Assembly: GCA_000697665.1 (NCBI GenBank)
Contig: KL197710.1
Location: 480,078-544,077 of the forward strand
DNA from: Jaapia argillacea MUCL 33604
Taxonomy: Eukaryota; Basidiomycota; Agaricomycetes; Jaapiales; Jaapiaceae
Reading direction: 5' to 3'
DNA length: 64,000 nucleotides
In this document: positions 1 through 10,754 of the stretch, piece by piece
Layout of the letters: every line of letters begins with the position of its first letter
How positions within the stretch are numbered: the first letter of the stretch is position 1
Translations under genes and position numbers: made by a program
Notes under the pieces: model-generated
What the model saw: the letters and a program-made list of their open reading frames with translations, nothing else
Told to the model about the DNA's origin: nothing
Database searches by the model: none

Positions 1-1088
1 ACAGGAGCCCTCGACACCGTCGAATTCATCAACGTCTCCAAAGATGACGCCCTCTCCTATCCCAAACCAACTCATCGTACTTATCCAAGCACGGTGAACG
101 CTCGAATGGAATCCACCATCACACCTTTCGTTCGGAAGTCATGGGAAGTCAACGAGACGTTATTGAACGTTTTCAATCGGCGACTTGGACTACCTGATGG
201 GGAGTTGGCGAAAAGACACCGGATCGAGGAGCCAAGTGGGAGTGAAGCGAGATGCATCAAGAACCCTCCAAAACCCGGTGGTATCTCAGAAGCCAAAGCT
301 GCCATTGGAGCTCACACCGATTTTGGATCTCTGGTAAGTACATACACCGAGCGCGATAAACGCTGCAATCTGGTGCTTAATCAAGTTAATTCATCCCATC
401 GATAAGTCATTCCTACATAATCGTCTTGGTGGCCTTCAAGTTCTCGTCCCCGGTTCCGAAAGCTGGCAGTATATCAAGGTTCGTCATCCCTATCGACTAC
501 CCCTTCTCGCCGGAGATTACATTCGAAGGACTCATCCCAAATCTACTTTTAACTCCAGCCTATCCCAGGTCATGCCATCTGTAATTTGGGAGATGCGATG
601 GCTATCTTCAGCGGCGGTATCTTACGCTCCAATCTCCATCGAGTAATGTACGTCTCCATCTTCTCATTACCCATTCTCCGCCACCCTTGATCCTTGCCAA
701 CATAATCATACTTACTGTCCTCTTCCCCCCCAGCCCCCCACCTGGTAACCAATCTCCCTACGAAAGATGGTCACTAGTATTCTTCACCCGGCCCGGAAAT
801 TCTTGCCAACTGGACGCTTTATCAGCCGAGAGTAAGATGATTGCTGACGCACTCGCGAAAGGACCTACAAACAAGTACCAAACGGGTTCTACCGCTGCCG
901 AGTGGTTTGCTCGCAGAATCAAGAATCAAAGAATTAAGAACCGCGCGGTATGTCATTGCTCACGGGTTTCCTGAGCTTACTGCCGAAGTGTGTGGTCTGG
1001 ATGCTTACGGTCTTTGTTTTTGTGGATACAGGGACCGGAAACCTGGAGGGCTAGTAGGGGTACTGAACACCAACCTTCGGCAATCTAA
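1..1088 (+). CDS. 2-oxoglutarate/Fe(II) dioxygenase (IPNS-like), 5' partial
   Basis: This is the C-terminal part of an isopenicillin-N-synthase-like 2-oxoglutarate and Fe(II) dependent dioxygenase; its start lies left of the window. Exons read as 1-333, 407-478, 559-647, 734-947 and 1032-1088, all joined in frame. The double-stranded beta-helix metal site is visible as HTD in GAHTDFGSL and the distal His in RSNLHRV; the 2-oxoglutarate-binding Arg-x-Ser is in YERWSLVFF. The protein ends GTEHQPSAI. The family hydroxylates, desaturates or cyclises small molecules in the cytosol; the substrate cannot be told from sequence. The next gene is a close paralogue with the same exon lengths, so the pair arose by tandem duplication. 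The family call is firm, the specific function unknown. Confidence 0.9.
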
Positions 1089-1975
1089 TGACTATTTGGC
1101 CGAAATGTTGGCTGCCGGGAGTACGGTCCAGGTTTTCGATTCTCAAGGGTTTCACGCTGTCAAACCCCGAGTACCGACTTCGATGGAAGTGTTGTTTCTC
1201 CGTGATGTACGATAATCCCTCAGCTACTGTGGTGAGAAGAATATGACAGAGTATGGTTATATCTCCTTGAGTCTTGGCCACTCGATAGCCCATCATGGTC
1301 CAAGAAGCGTACTCGGAGGCTTAGGACGCCACAGACACACGTTCACGTCAGAAGCCATCCAACTTCCTCACTTCGACGGCGGCGTTGAGCTCGGGATAAG
1401 TTATACATAGGACACGAGACCGATGGCCCGGCATTTATGTGTGCATGCCTCCTGGCGTGGGGTAAGTACGAGGTTAGTTTGTCATGGGAAGAATTGTGGA
1501 AGGAACTCGCCGGCAACCAACTTTCCAATTATTCCGTAAGTGGCGGATTGCGAGCGAAAGCTGGCGGTGGTCGCTTGGAGTCATGGGATATGCTTTGGGG
1601 TGTTGACCTCCAACAGTCCAACGTTCAGCGCTCAGATCTTGCAGGACAGACGAGAATGGGTGAGGTGGTGTGTAATTGAGTGTGAATGAACCTAGGGGTA
1701 ATCGGGCAATATGGATCGGCATTCTCTTGAAGCAAGCATAAAATGATCAATGTGGTCGATCGCGAAGGAAGACAAGTATCTAATAGTGTGATCTCCAGAT
1801 CACCAATGTTACCAAACGCTGTTCCTAGAGATAACGATGATCCCCTCATGCCAAACAACCTTGCACGATTCCAGCTTAGACCGAAACCGATTTCAACTCC
1901 GTCCAAAGTATATATGGTTGGAGAAACCCCGCACCTTTATTGCCTGAATCCCCTCTGAACCCTCTACATCTCGTC
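1089..1975. other. intergenic region between the dioxygenase paralogues
   Basis: No coding region can be supported here. The short open frames lack homology signs and splice partners. The stretch holds the 3' flank of the first dioxygenase and the promoter of the second. Confidence 0.6.
1909..1915 (+). promoter_or_regulatory. TATA-like box of second dioxygenase gene
   Basis: A TATATAT stretch lies about 60 bases before the ATG at 1976. Position and composition fit a core promoter element; assignment is by position only. Confidence 0.4.
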
Positions 1976-3404
1976 ATGCCTAGTACTGTGTTACCACCCT
2001 TCCCAGATGACGTCCCGACTGTACCTTTGTTGATCCTTGATTATGAACTACTGAAGGCTGGTGATGAAGAGGAGATCGATAGGTTGTGGAAAGCCGGGAG
2101 AGAATTAGGCTTTTGGTAGTGAGTGTTATTTCATATCCCGAGCGGACGGCGAGGGTTAACTCTGTGCCCTGCTATGCCAGCCTGAAAAACCATGGAGTTG
2201 AAAATGAAGCGAGGAGGATGTTTGATTTGGGCTCGAAAATGGGACAGTTACCAATGAAGGAGAAGATGAAATACGAGCAGGGTGACAGCGGAATGTCTTT
2301 CGGGTAAGTGAAACATTCGGATCAAGCCCTCCCTCAATATCCTGAGTTCTGGTCTCTCAATGCCTTCCATACAGTTACAAAGCGGTAGGCACTATCGCCG
2401 TTGACGAGAAGGGAACGATGGACTCAGTAGAGTTCTTCAACGTGTCGCAAGACGACGTGCTGTCTTGGCCTGTTCCAACACATCGAACCTATTTCTCGAC
2501 TGTCAACGATAACATGGACGTGACGGTTTCTCCTTTCGTCCGCAAGTCGATGGAGGTCAACAACACGCTATTGTCCATATTCGAATCCCGCTTGGGACTT
2601 CGAGCAGGAACACTGGCAGGGCTCCACGACCCAAGCGAGACGAGTGGCAGCGAGGCCAGATGTATCAGGGCTGAACCAAAATCCGCTGGATCGTCGTCAT
2701 ATGTGGATGGAAAAGCTGTTCTAGGTGCACATAGTGATTTCGGATCCTTGGTAATCATTACAGAACCTGCAGAGACCATCGATGACTGATTGGTTCTCCG
2801 GCAGACTTTCCTTCATAATCGCATTGGTGGTCTGCAAATCCAGATTCCGGGAACCAGCCAATTCCACTATGTGAAGGTAAGTCTTGGTTTGATGAATGAA
2901 AATCTGGATCGCTGACTAGTATATCGGTAGCCGATTCCCGGTCATGCAATCTGCAACCTTGGAGACGCGATGGTCTTCTTCAGTGGGGGAATCCTACGAT
3001 CCAACACTCACCGCGTCGTGTAAGTTTGCACGCCTCTGGGTTTCACGGAAGGGAGCGGGAAAGCTGATTTTCCGGCCTAGACGTCCACCCGGAGAGCAAT
3101 CTCGCCACGAACGCATATCTGTGGCATTCTTCACAAGACCGAGTGATTCTGTGGTATTACGACCTCTGGTGGAAGGTAGTGCTTCGATTGCGGCTGCCGT
3201 GGAGGCAGCTCCTGCAGGCAAGTACGAAACCGGAGCAACGGCGGGGGAATGGGTGGCGCGAAGAATTAGGTTTCATCGACTGAAGAATCGAACGGTGCGT
3301 CGCCAAAGTCTCTTCAAATTTTATCCCTGACAAGTTACGAAACCTAGGGCCCAGAATCGTGGAAAGCAAACAGAGGGACTGAAGATTGTGCAAACAAGTT
3401 ATAA
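1976..3404 (+). CDS. 2-oxoglutarate/Fe(II) dioxygenase (IPNS-like)
   Basis: This is a complete paralogue of the preceding gene. Exons are 1976-2118, 2181-2303, 2375-2750, 2805-2876, 2931-3019, 3081-3294 and 3348-3404, giving about 357 residues, usual for the family. The N-terminal DIOX_N part starts MPSTVLPPFPDD and contains GFWYLKNHGV, the signature where the first intron falls. The Fe site is HSD in GAHSDFGSL with the distal His in RSNTHRV, and the cosubstrate Arg-x-Ser is in HERISVAFF, so all catalytic ligands are present. The last four exons have exactly the same sizes (72, 89, 214, 57 bases) as in the first gene. Likely a cytosolic oxidase of secondary or xenobiotic metabolism; the substrate is unknown. 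Confidence 0.92.
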
Positions 3405-4552
3405 ATTGTGCTGGCTCCGCCTTGTCGATATACCATTCTTATCAGTGATTTGTATGAATAGTAGTGTCAATGTACTCACCATCCACCATCTTGATCTGCA
3501 CCTCGGTGTGCCTCCAGTCCAGGTCTCTGGGCAATTTCGCGAGATATGGCGATATTTCCTGCGCTCAATTCGTTGAAATTTTTCCAAGTCATGCTCACCC
3601 TGACTTCAGACTTCATCTCAAGTGTGTAATGCAACAAAAGCGATGAGTTCGATTCTGTACTGCGATATTTATGGCAGGAGTTGGCTTGAAAAGTGACCAG
3701 TGACCGCGAGTGACCCATCGCGAACGTGACCATATATCATATTCACACGCGACAATCAACCTCCCAGCTTCGAGCTTCAACTTGTCAAGCAAGATTTGCA
3801 AAAGGGCTCGGTACAATGACCGTGCAAAGTCAAGCACAATCTCTATGGCCTGTGTTATTGATATTTTGTGTCATGATGTGAGAAATAACACTTTCTGCCC
3901 TTCCAATCGCTCACCGCTTGACCATTTCGCAGTGTCTCCGGACTTGGCTGGTGCTTCCTCTCCACCTGCATGGGTGAACCCATGCGTATCTCAATCTCCC
4001 ACTGGTGGAACTCAATGCTAGACGCTACACCGCCAGAGCCGGATACTATCTGGGGGCAAAGAAGGACGATGGGAGAGCCGGAGGTGTGGGAGATGGAATA
4101 CCGAGGGCGGCTACGGTAGTCTCATATCCCAGCTGAGGGAGGGAAGAGACATCTCTGTTGGGTTTTCACAGCCAGGGAGGTCGGGAGTCGAGGTTTTACT
4201 GTGGCGAGGGCTCCAGTCGTTACTGCCTCGACGCTTTGCGCCGGTATTGTGGTTTGGACCGAAACTCCCTCAACACCCTTGCCGGATAGCACTTCCGCGT
4301 CCGCGGCACACCCTAGGATGTCTCAGTCGTCCTGCTTCGCGCCGCATTGGAGCTGGCACAGGCTGTCCGGCGATGTCGTATAAATACCCCCTCGACTTGA
4401 CGAATATGCTTCACTCAGCTACCACATCCACTCTCCTACACAAGCACTTCTATCAACTTCACCAGTTCTCTTGACGAGAACATAGCAGCGCTATAAAACT
4501 TTATCTCAACCTCTACTTCACCCAACCAATTCTCCCCTTTACCTCATTCACC
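3405..4552. other. intergenic region with promoter of secreted protein gene
   Basis: No gene is supported. Small open frames here mostly begin at non-ATG codons. The right end is the promoter and leader of the secreted protein, with a TATA box at 4379-4386 and a pyrimidine-rich leader just before the ATG. Confidence 0.6.
4379..4386 (+). promoter_or_regulatory. TATA box, secreted proline-rich protein gene
   Basis: A good TATAAATA match lies 167 bases before the ATG at 4553, followed by a C/T/A-rich leader. This arrangement is usual for strongly expressed fungal genes; transcription start is inferred, not seen. Confidence 0.55.
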
Positions 4553-5804
4553 ATGAGAATCGCATCCAGCTCCAGCCTTTTCCTTGCCTCCCTCGCTCTC
4601 TCTTCATCTTCTGGCACTTTGGCTGCCCCGGCTGGCGATGCTAAACCCAACCTTCGGACTTCTCCCCCTCGGGTTCAGAACCCAGGTGTTCTTGGAAGAC
4701 GCGCTGCATCATTGAGCGTGCCCAAGACCCAATCAGAGCCCGTCGACATTAGTGAGTGCCTTCTTTTGTTTCTATTTGAATAGATGATTAATTCTCACTT
4801 CTTTAGGTCGCCGTCTTGACATTTCCCTTGATGTTCCCGGTGGATGTGCCCTCCAGCAGATCATTGCCGGCCTTCCCATTGTAGGAGCTGATCTCGGCAA
4901 GCTCACAGGCTCATTGGGTCTCTGCTCTACACCCGCTTCGGCGCAATCCCTTTCGGCAGAGTCGCTCTTAGGTCCCGAGGGGTGCGCTCTCCAGGGTATC
5001 CTCGGTGGTCTCCCCATCTTGGGCCCAGCCCTTATCCCCCTCCTCAACGCTATCCCCCTTTGTGATAAACCATCCACATCATCTGTGTCGACCTCATCGG
5101 TCATCACCCCGGCGGAGTTTGGTCAGATCGAAGCTGCCATCGCACAGGCTGCGAGCAGCATCTCTGCTAACATGCCCGCCGCACCGACCCCTTCCACGCC
5201 CAGTGTGCCTTCCGTTCCTGTTACGGTTCCTACTCCAGCTTTGAGCCCTACTACGCCATCGACGACTACCATTACCACCCCTTCCATCCCTTCGGCTCCT
5301 ACCCCTCCTTCGACTCCGTCGATGGTTCCCAGAGAGTTTGAGGACATGGTCCCTGCTGCACCCCCCAATACACCCAACCCCAACATGCCTACACCTCCCA
5401 ACTCTCCCAATCCCAGTATGCCCAACGTTTCCAACACCCCCAACCTGAATGCACCCACCCCTCCTAACCCCAACATGCCCGGCATCAACGCACCCACACC
5501 CAACATGCCCACTCCCACATCCTCGCCATCCAATGAAATTCACGCCGCGGATGCTTCCAGCAGTGCTTCCGACTCTTCATCAACGAGTACATCCTCCTTC
5601 TCCATCCCTGCACCGTCCAACGGTGCTGACGCCGAGGCTGTCACCCCTGCCTCACGATCTGCTCCTGCTCTGCCTGCTGGTGCCACTGCTCCCACTGCTC
5701 CTATTCCCGGTGACATGCCTCCCTTAGTTCCTTCTCCTTCTACGACCCCTTCTGCTCCCAGTGCGCCTGGTGCGCCCACCCCTTCCATGCCTGTTACTCC
5801 CTAG
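4553..5804 (+). CDS. secreted proline-rich protein with duplicated Cys-bounded module
   Basis: Two exons (4553-4751 and 4807-5804, phase-1 join) encode 398 residues. The start is set by a CACCATGAG context and an immediate signal peptide (MRIASSSSLFLASLALS..., with likely cleavage near LAAPA). A possible dibasic processing site (GRR) follows around residue 50. Next come two similar hydrophobic modules, each framed by cysteines: GGCALQQIIAGLPIVG...LC and EGCALQGILGGLPILG...LC. The rest is low-complexity Pro/Ser/Thr/Asn sequence with degenerate repeats such as PNPNMPTPPNSP. There are too few cysteines for a hydrophobin, and no GPI tail is evident at the end SMPVTP. I do not recognise the family; a cell-wall or extracellular protein, probably O-glycosylated, is the best inference. 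Confidence 0.85.
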
Positions 5805-6086
5805 TAGTTCTAGTAGTTTAGATATCGTGTCATTCGTTCCGATCAATTAATTTAAGCCTCACAACCAGTGTGAATGATTCTTGAGGCTTGAAGCTTGACT
5901 TGGAAGTCTCAATCAGTTTCGCCTCGTCCTGAACTCAGTGAAGGCTAATCACCCTTTCAAAATTTTCGCTAGTTTCAAACTTGTTACCCTATACAGTCCA
6001 TAAAACCGGCACCCAATCTACCGTTCTGAAGATACGGCCTCGATAACCCGACCAAGAATACCACGAAAGCGATTCTAAAGTACGTC

Positions 6087-7241
6087 TCATTCAAAGTCGA
6101 TAATCATCTTGATTGCCTTGTTCGCAGCAGCAGAGGCAAATGAAGAATAGGCCTGCTCCATATCGGCAAACTTGAAGGTATGAGTTGCAAGAGATTTGGC
6201 GATGAGCCTGCCGGATGCTAATAGCTCGATGAGCGTTGGCGAGGTTACCGTGTCGACGAGGCGGGATGTGATGACTAGAGACAAATATGTAAGTGAATGT
6301 TGAATGGTCAGCGTTTAGAAATCTACGAACCAATGTTCTTATCCCATAACTTCTCGAGATGAAGATCGACTTTCGATCCATGAACTCCTACATTCGCGAT
6401 GGTTCCTCCCACTGCTACAATCTCTTGACAAAGTTCGAACGTAGCAGGGACACCGGCAGCCTCAATCACAGTATCCGCACCCCGACCACCAGTAATATCC
6501 AAAACCTTCTGAACTGCATCAGGGCCAAACTCAACGATGTGGGTAGCCCCAAGCTGCTTGGCGACCTGGAGCCTATTCTTGTCGCGGTTGATCACAATTA
6601 TCATGGACGGCGAGTACAACTGCGAGGTTATCACAGCAGAGAGTCCAATTGGACCTGCGCCAATAATCGCGACGCTGGAGCCGGGCTGCACCTTCCCTCC
6701 GATGGCCCCACATTCCAGCGCAGTGGGTAGAATATCGCTGATCATAACGAGCGAACTCTCGTCAACGCCCACAGGCATCTTGTGTAAGCTAAAGTCGGCG
6801 TGGGGAATGCGCACGAATTCGGCCTGTGTGCCATCGATTCTGTGACCGAGGAGCCAACCGCCTGAAACGCAGTGGGAGGGCATCGAGCGGCGACAATAAT
6901 AGCAGGTAGAACAAGCCGTGATGCAAGAGATGATGACGCGGTCTCCTGGCTTGAAAGTGTTGACCGCGGATCCAACGGTTTCCACGGTCCCAAGGCCTTC
7001 ATGGCCGAGGATGCGGCCTGGTTCAACAGAGGGGACGTCGCCGTGTAAGATGTGCAAGTCAGTACCTTGAGGAGGAATTGTTAATCTCATACGGCTTCTG
7101 ACGAAAGATATACACACCACAAATTGTGGTTTTGGCAAGCCTCACAATTGCATCGGTCGGGAAGGAAATTTGGGGGATATGACGTTCCTCCAAGGCGAAA
7201 CCTTGATTTCCATTATAAACGAGGGCCTTCATGGTCGCCAT
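6087..7241 (-). CDS. zinc-dependent medium-chain alcohol dehydrogenase
   Basis: Three exons (7118-7241, 6331-7065, 6087-6274) join in frame to 348 residues, normal for the MDR family. The catalytic zinc site shows as TTICGTD and GHEGLG; the structural zinc lobe has CSTCYYC with a further Cys seven residues on (C-x2-C-x2-C-x7-C). The nucleotide fold has GAGPIG. At the end of the second beta strand the sequence is VINRDKNRL, where NAD-dependent relatives usually carry Asp; the Asn may alter cofactor choice (inference). It resembles the group of bacterial-type secondary alcohol dehydrogenases. It would oxidise an alcohol or reduce a carbonyl in the cytosol; the substrate is unknown. ATG at 7241 is confirmed; a second in-frame ATG follows three codons later. 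Confidence 0.93.
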
Positions 7242-8364
7242 GATGTAAATGCGTCAATTAAATGGCTGGGTTAAGAATTGTTATGTCAGTGCACATGGCT
7301 GTTGGTCGCGAGGGCACGTACCTGAGTGAGGAGGGAGTAGCTGATTATCTGAGGGCAGTCCGAGGAACTTAAGGGGGGCATTTAATAGGCACGGTGATTC
7401 TTCGTTGATTTGAGATTGAGCCAACCAAAGAACTAGAGGTACATCCTCTAAACAAAGCACAGCGGTCTCAATGGGGGCAAGACGGCACCAGGGTTGGAAG
7501 GAGTGGCCATTGAGTGTGGAGACGAATAGAACAGATATCACACCGGAGAGTCTGAAAGTGCGATATCTTGATCAGGAGAAGAATATCTATGAGGACCCGA
7601 TAAAAATTTCGACTCCGAAGAAGAAAAGTACCGGTGAAGTGGTCGGATGCACTGGCACACGGTGGCGCCCATACTTGATTGGGTGAATATGAGGCGATAG
7701 AGTGAGAGACAATCAAGGGGGTGTGAATCAAAGGAAAACCTACAGCAACGGGAGAAGGCACCTGTTCCAAAAACTCTCAAGGAGTAGATATTAAAGGCCC
7801 GCATAAAACGAGAACTAGCCCAAAGGGGGCGGATAGAACGAGTCGAAGCAGTGCGATCAATAGCAGAACGGCTCCCAATACCAGCATCAGATTGCCAGTG
7901 GGAGCAGGAAATGCAGTGCTGGGACTGTTTATCAGGACTAGTGCTTATGGCCCAATCGAATACGATGTCGTTGCGGAAGCTTTGCGATAAAGACTTGTGA
8001 GGACTAGAATAGAATCAACGCTATAATGAAGGATCGTAGTCGGAGAGGAAGTTTAGAAGTTCGGTTGATTGACGGACTCCATCAACAACTAGTACTCCCG
8101 AGGAATTGCTAAAGCAGTTGCTACGGACTTCGACTCTTCAAGTGGTGTAAAGTTTTTCACGACTCATCAACTACTGTCGTTCATGGCCTCTGGTGCACTC
8201 GCAGCTACGAGAAAACCCATGGCAAAGGCAATGTTCGCAACACTAATCGCCGAATATTGAAACTATCCATGGTGACTTCAAGGACCATCACAAATCCAAC
8301 ACCATCATCCCATACATACTCCCTACAGGACAGCATATCATAGGTAAATCGGACCCCTTCACAA
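7242..8364. other. intergenic region, alcohol dehydrogenase promoter to tRNA
   Basis: I see no supported gene. Open frames on both strands are short, overlap each other and give no recognisable domain. Confidence 0.55.
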
Positions 8365-8449
8365 GGGCCGGTGGTGTAGTTGGTTATCACGTCTGTCTAA
8401 CATTGTTTGGGTACACAGACGGTCCTCAGTTCAAGTCTGGGCCGGCTCA
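8365..8449 (+). tRNA. tRNA-Val(AAC): tRNA-Val (AAC) with an 11-base intron
   Basis: A full cloverleaf can be drawn. The acceptor stem GGGCCGG pairs with CCGGCTC (one G-T), followed by the discriminator A. The D arm is GTGTAGTTGGTTATCAC. The anticodon stem TCTGT/ACAGA frames CT-AAC-A, then an intron at 8403-8413 in the canonical place after position 37, then C. The T arm is CTCAG TTCAAGT CTGGG. Anticodon AAC (read as IAC) decodes GTT/GTC valine. Internal A and B boxes are intact and a T run follows. CCA is not encoded, as expected in eukaryotes. Confidence 0.93.
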
Positions 8450-8451
8450 TA

Positions 8452-8456
8452 TTTTT
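8452..8456 (+). terminator. RNA polymerase III T-run terminator
   Basis: Five T residues begin three bases after the tRNA 3' end, the standard Pol III stop. Confidence 0.75.
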
Positions 8457-9004
8457 CTGTCCTCCTCGAGCCTCATAAGTACGTCCTCATGGAGGGGCAA
8501 TTGCCATAACGTGGTTGTCGTTCCATACAGCGTACGGTTACTCTCGGAGAGAACTAGATATCCTCATGGATCACGCCGGAACAAGTCCGGTGTCCACACG
8601 GGCATGGGTCGTATTTCTTTGGCGCAGAAGACAAGTTTCCTCATCAGGTCCGTCGCATCTCTAGAAGTGAAAGTAGCCCGTGCTCCTCCTCCTCGGCGGA
8701 GGGGTGTCACCCACGGTAGTTTGCAAACAACACGTCATACATTCGCACTACCTGCGCAGAATCGTTCCTCAGTTTGAACCTGGTTCAGCTTATGGCCCTT
8801 TTGGGGCCGTACTTATCTCTTTTCCATACGTATTTCTGGTCCAGAAATCGGTTTGCGACCATCGAAATCATTTCTGGGAACTCGGGTGTACCGCGATGGT
8901 CCCAGGTGAGCTAATTACGATTTCAGAAGTCCAGTGAGGGTAGAAGATATTGTCTTGCATTTATATATCCCCGTCCCATCCGCGCAGGTTAGGCTGCCCC
9001 CTCT
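8457..9004. other. intergenic region between tRNA and DAO gene
   Basis: Nothing beyond the tRNA flank and the 3' flank of the D-amino-acid oxidase is seen. The short plus-strand open frames overlap the tRNA or lack any feature. Confidence 0.5.
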
Positions 9005-10504
9005 CTACGATTTCGCACCCATTCCTGCCCTCAGCATTTGCTGCACCTCCTCAGCAACTCCCCATGAACATTGGTAACCTGCCGGGCTGATGGAGTCGGT
9101 CAGCAATCAGATTCAGACTTGCTGGATGGTAACTGACCCGAATCCATATGCATGGATGACCATCACTTTCCTAATCTCAGCTTTTACCTCAGCTTCTCGC
9201 CGTATGTTCAACTCTCCTTTCAACGGAAACTCGACCCATTCGACCTCAACCCGAGCCCCTCCCCTTCTCGCAGGCCTCAGACCAACATTATGAGCCAAGA
9301 TTCTTGTATCAGGAGACTTCAAGACGGGGGCAAGAGCACAACTCTGCGAAAGAATTCTTCCGGCAGTTGACATACTCAACGAGACATCCCAGTTGCCCTG
9401 CTGGAACGTTCCACCCAGCAGGACAGTGTTTCCCGGACGGGGAATGATGTAGGTCGCATCTCCCGTTGACGTTTGTGGATGGAGATCTGGAAACTCGGCT
9501 GTCATTCCGAGGCACATCGGAACCCTTTTAGAGAAAGTATCTACGCACCAGATGCAATCTCCAGGGACTCTCGCAAGTTTGGTGCATGGACGAGGATCGT
9601 CTGACCCCGAATCGGGAACATTTCGAGGTCCTCGACACCCAGAAGGGACCTGGCCCCTGGAAGGACCAGCAGTCAGTGAAGCCACATCACGGACATGTCA
9701 TTTCTCACCCAGTCCAGTAGCGTTGATGAGGATGCAACCGGACCCTCCAAACACCAAAGCATCCTCCAGACTGTCGATTTTCTTGCAAATGAAGTTCACT
9801 CCCTTGGATTTGAGCTCAGATTGAAGCCAAGGTAAGTAGGCCTGAGGAGCGAGGGATACTGTGGTGAAAGCGACACCAGTCTTCATGTTTGGAGGAAGAT
9901 CGTCCTTAGGGAGGAAGTGGAACTAGCAGAGGGGTGAGTACTTGATAGAATGCGAATTGATTCTGATCTCACGTCACGGGGGATGTCTTGGTACCAGATG
10001 CTTTCTGGAGAGACTTCGTCCCCGTAAAATGCCTTTGTAGGGAGTGCCTAGACTCACAAATGTTGAAGATCAGCATTGCAGGGAACTGGACGAGAGATTG
10101 ACCATCGTCAAGCCGGTGGGTATCATGTCCCACAACCTCTTGCTGAAAAGAGACCCGTCAACAGGACGCTACAGCATGTGTCTCTTCACAGTATCTTCAC
10201 TCACAATGTCTCCGCCTCCCATTTATATCTGCGGTCCTCACGATCTCCAATCGGTGACCAGTTCGCGCCCTGAAAGGATGATCTTCACGTCGAAGTGTGA
10301 TCGTGGAGCATGTGCTGAACAGGGACGAACCGCCCAAGGACTTGCCCACGCCTGAGAATCCATATGCTGATCAGGCAGATCGCGAGCGACCACAGTAATT
10401 TTGTACGAGGCGGAAGGATCTGAGGTCAAGACATGTGCGATGGAAAGGCCGATGACCCCTGCGCCGACGATGATAACTTCTCGTTGTTTCGTATTGGCAG
10501 TCAT
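9005..10504 (-). CDS. D-amino-acid oxidase
   Basis: Eight exons (10331-10504, 10205-10269, 10103-10142, 9973-10047, 9709-9904, 9549-9656, 9138-9498, 9005-9086) join with consistent phase to 366 residues, typical of the DAAO family. The enzyme deaminates D-amino acids to keto acids with FAD, giving H2O2 and ammonia. Seen are the dinucleotide motif VIIVGAGVIGLSIAHVL, the DSQAWASPWAGANW segment, NATGLG, the substrate-binding GLRPARRGG and the C-terminal HAYGFGPAGYQCSWGVAEEV. Fungal DAAO is normally peroxisomal through a C-terminal SKL-like signal, but this one ends GMGAKS, not a canonical PTS1. The ATG at 10504 directly precedes the FAD motif. Neighbouring oxidoreductases suggest a nitrogen-catabolic role. 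Confidence 0.95.
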
Positions 10505-10754
10505 CTCGGGCGGTTGCGACTCCGAGTACAGACACAAGAAGGAGGACGTCGGAGAGGATAATGACTCGGAAATGGCTTGGACATTGATGCAGAGTGGGAA
10601 CCAGACCTTTGGTTCGAGCAGCAGCGATAAGATAACAAAATAAGCGTAATTTCAAAGTTCTCCTCAGGCGATCTGTTCTATCCGCCTTCGGGCTACGACT
10701 CCTTAATACCTGCTTCACAATAGTTACCGCAACGCTATGGACGGTGGACATGAT

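Noticed and set aside
5094-5788. Gly/Val-rich minus-strand open frames of up to 149 codons
   Set aside because: They are the complement of the proline-rich coding exon of the secreted protein; composition explains their openness.
8403-8777. 124-codon open frame
   Set aside because: It overlaps the tRNA-Val 3' half and has no protein signature.
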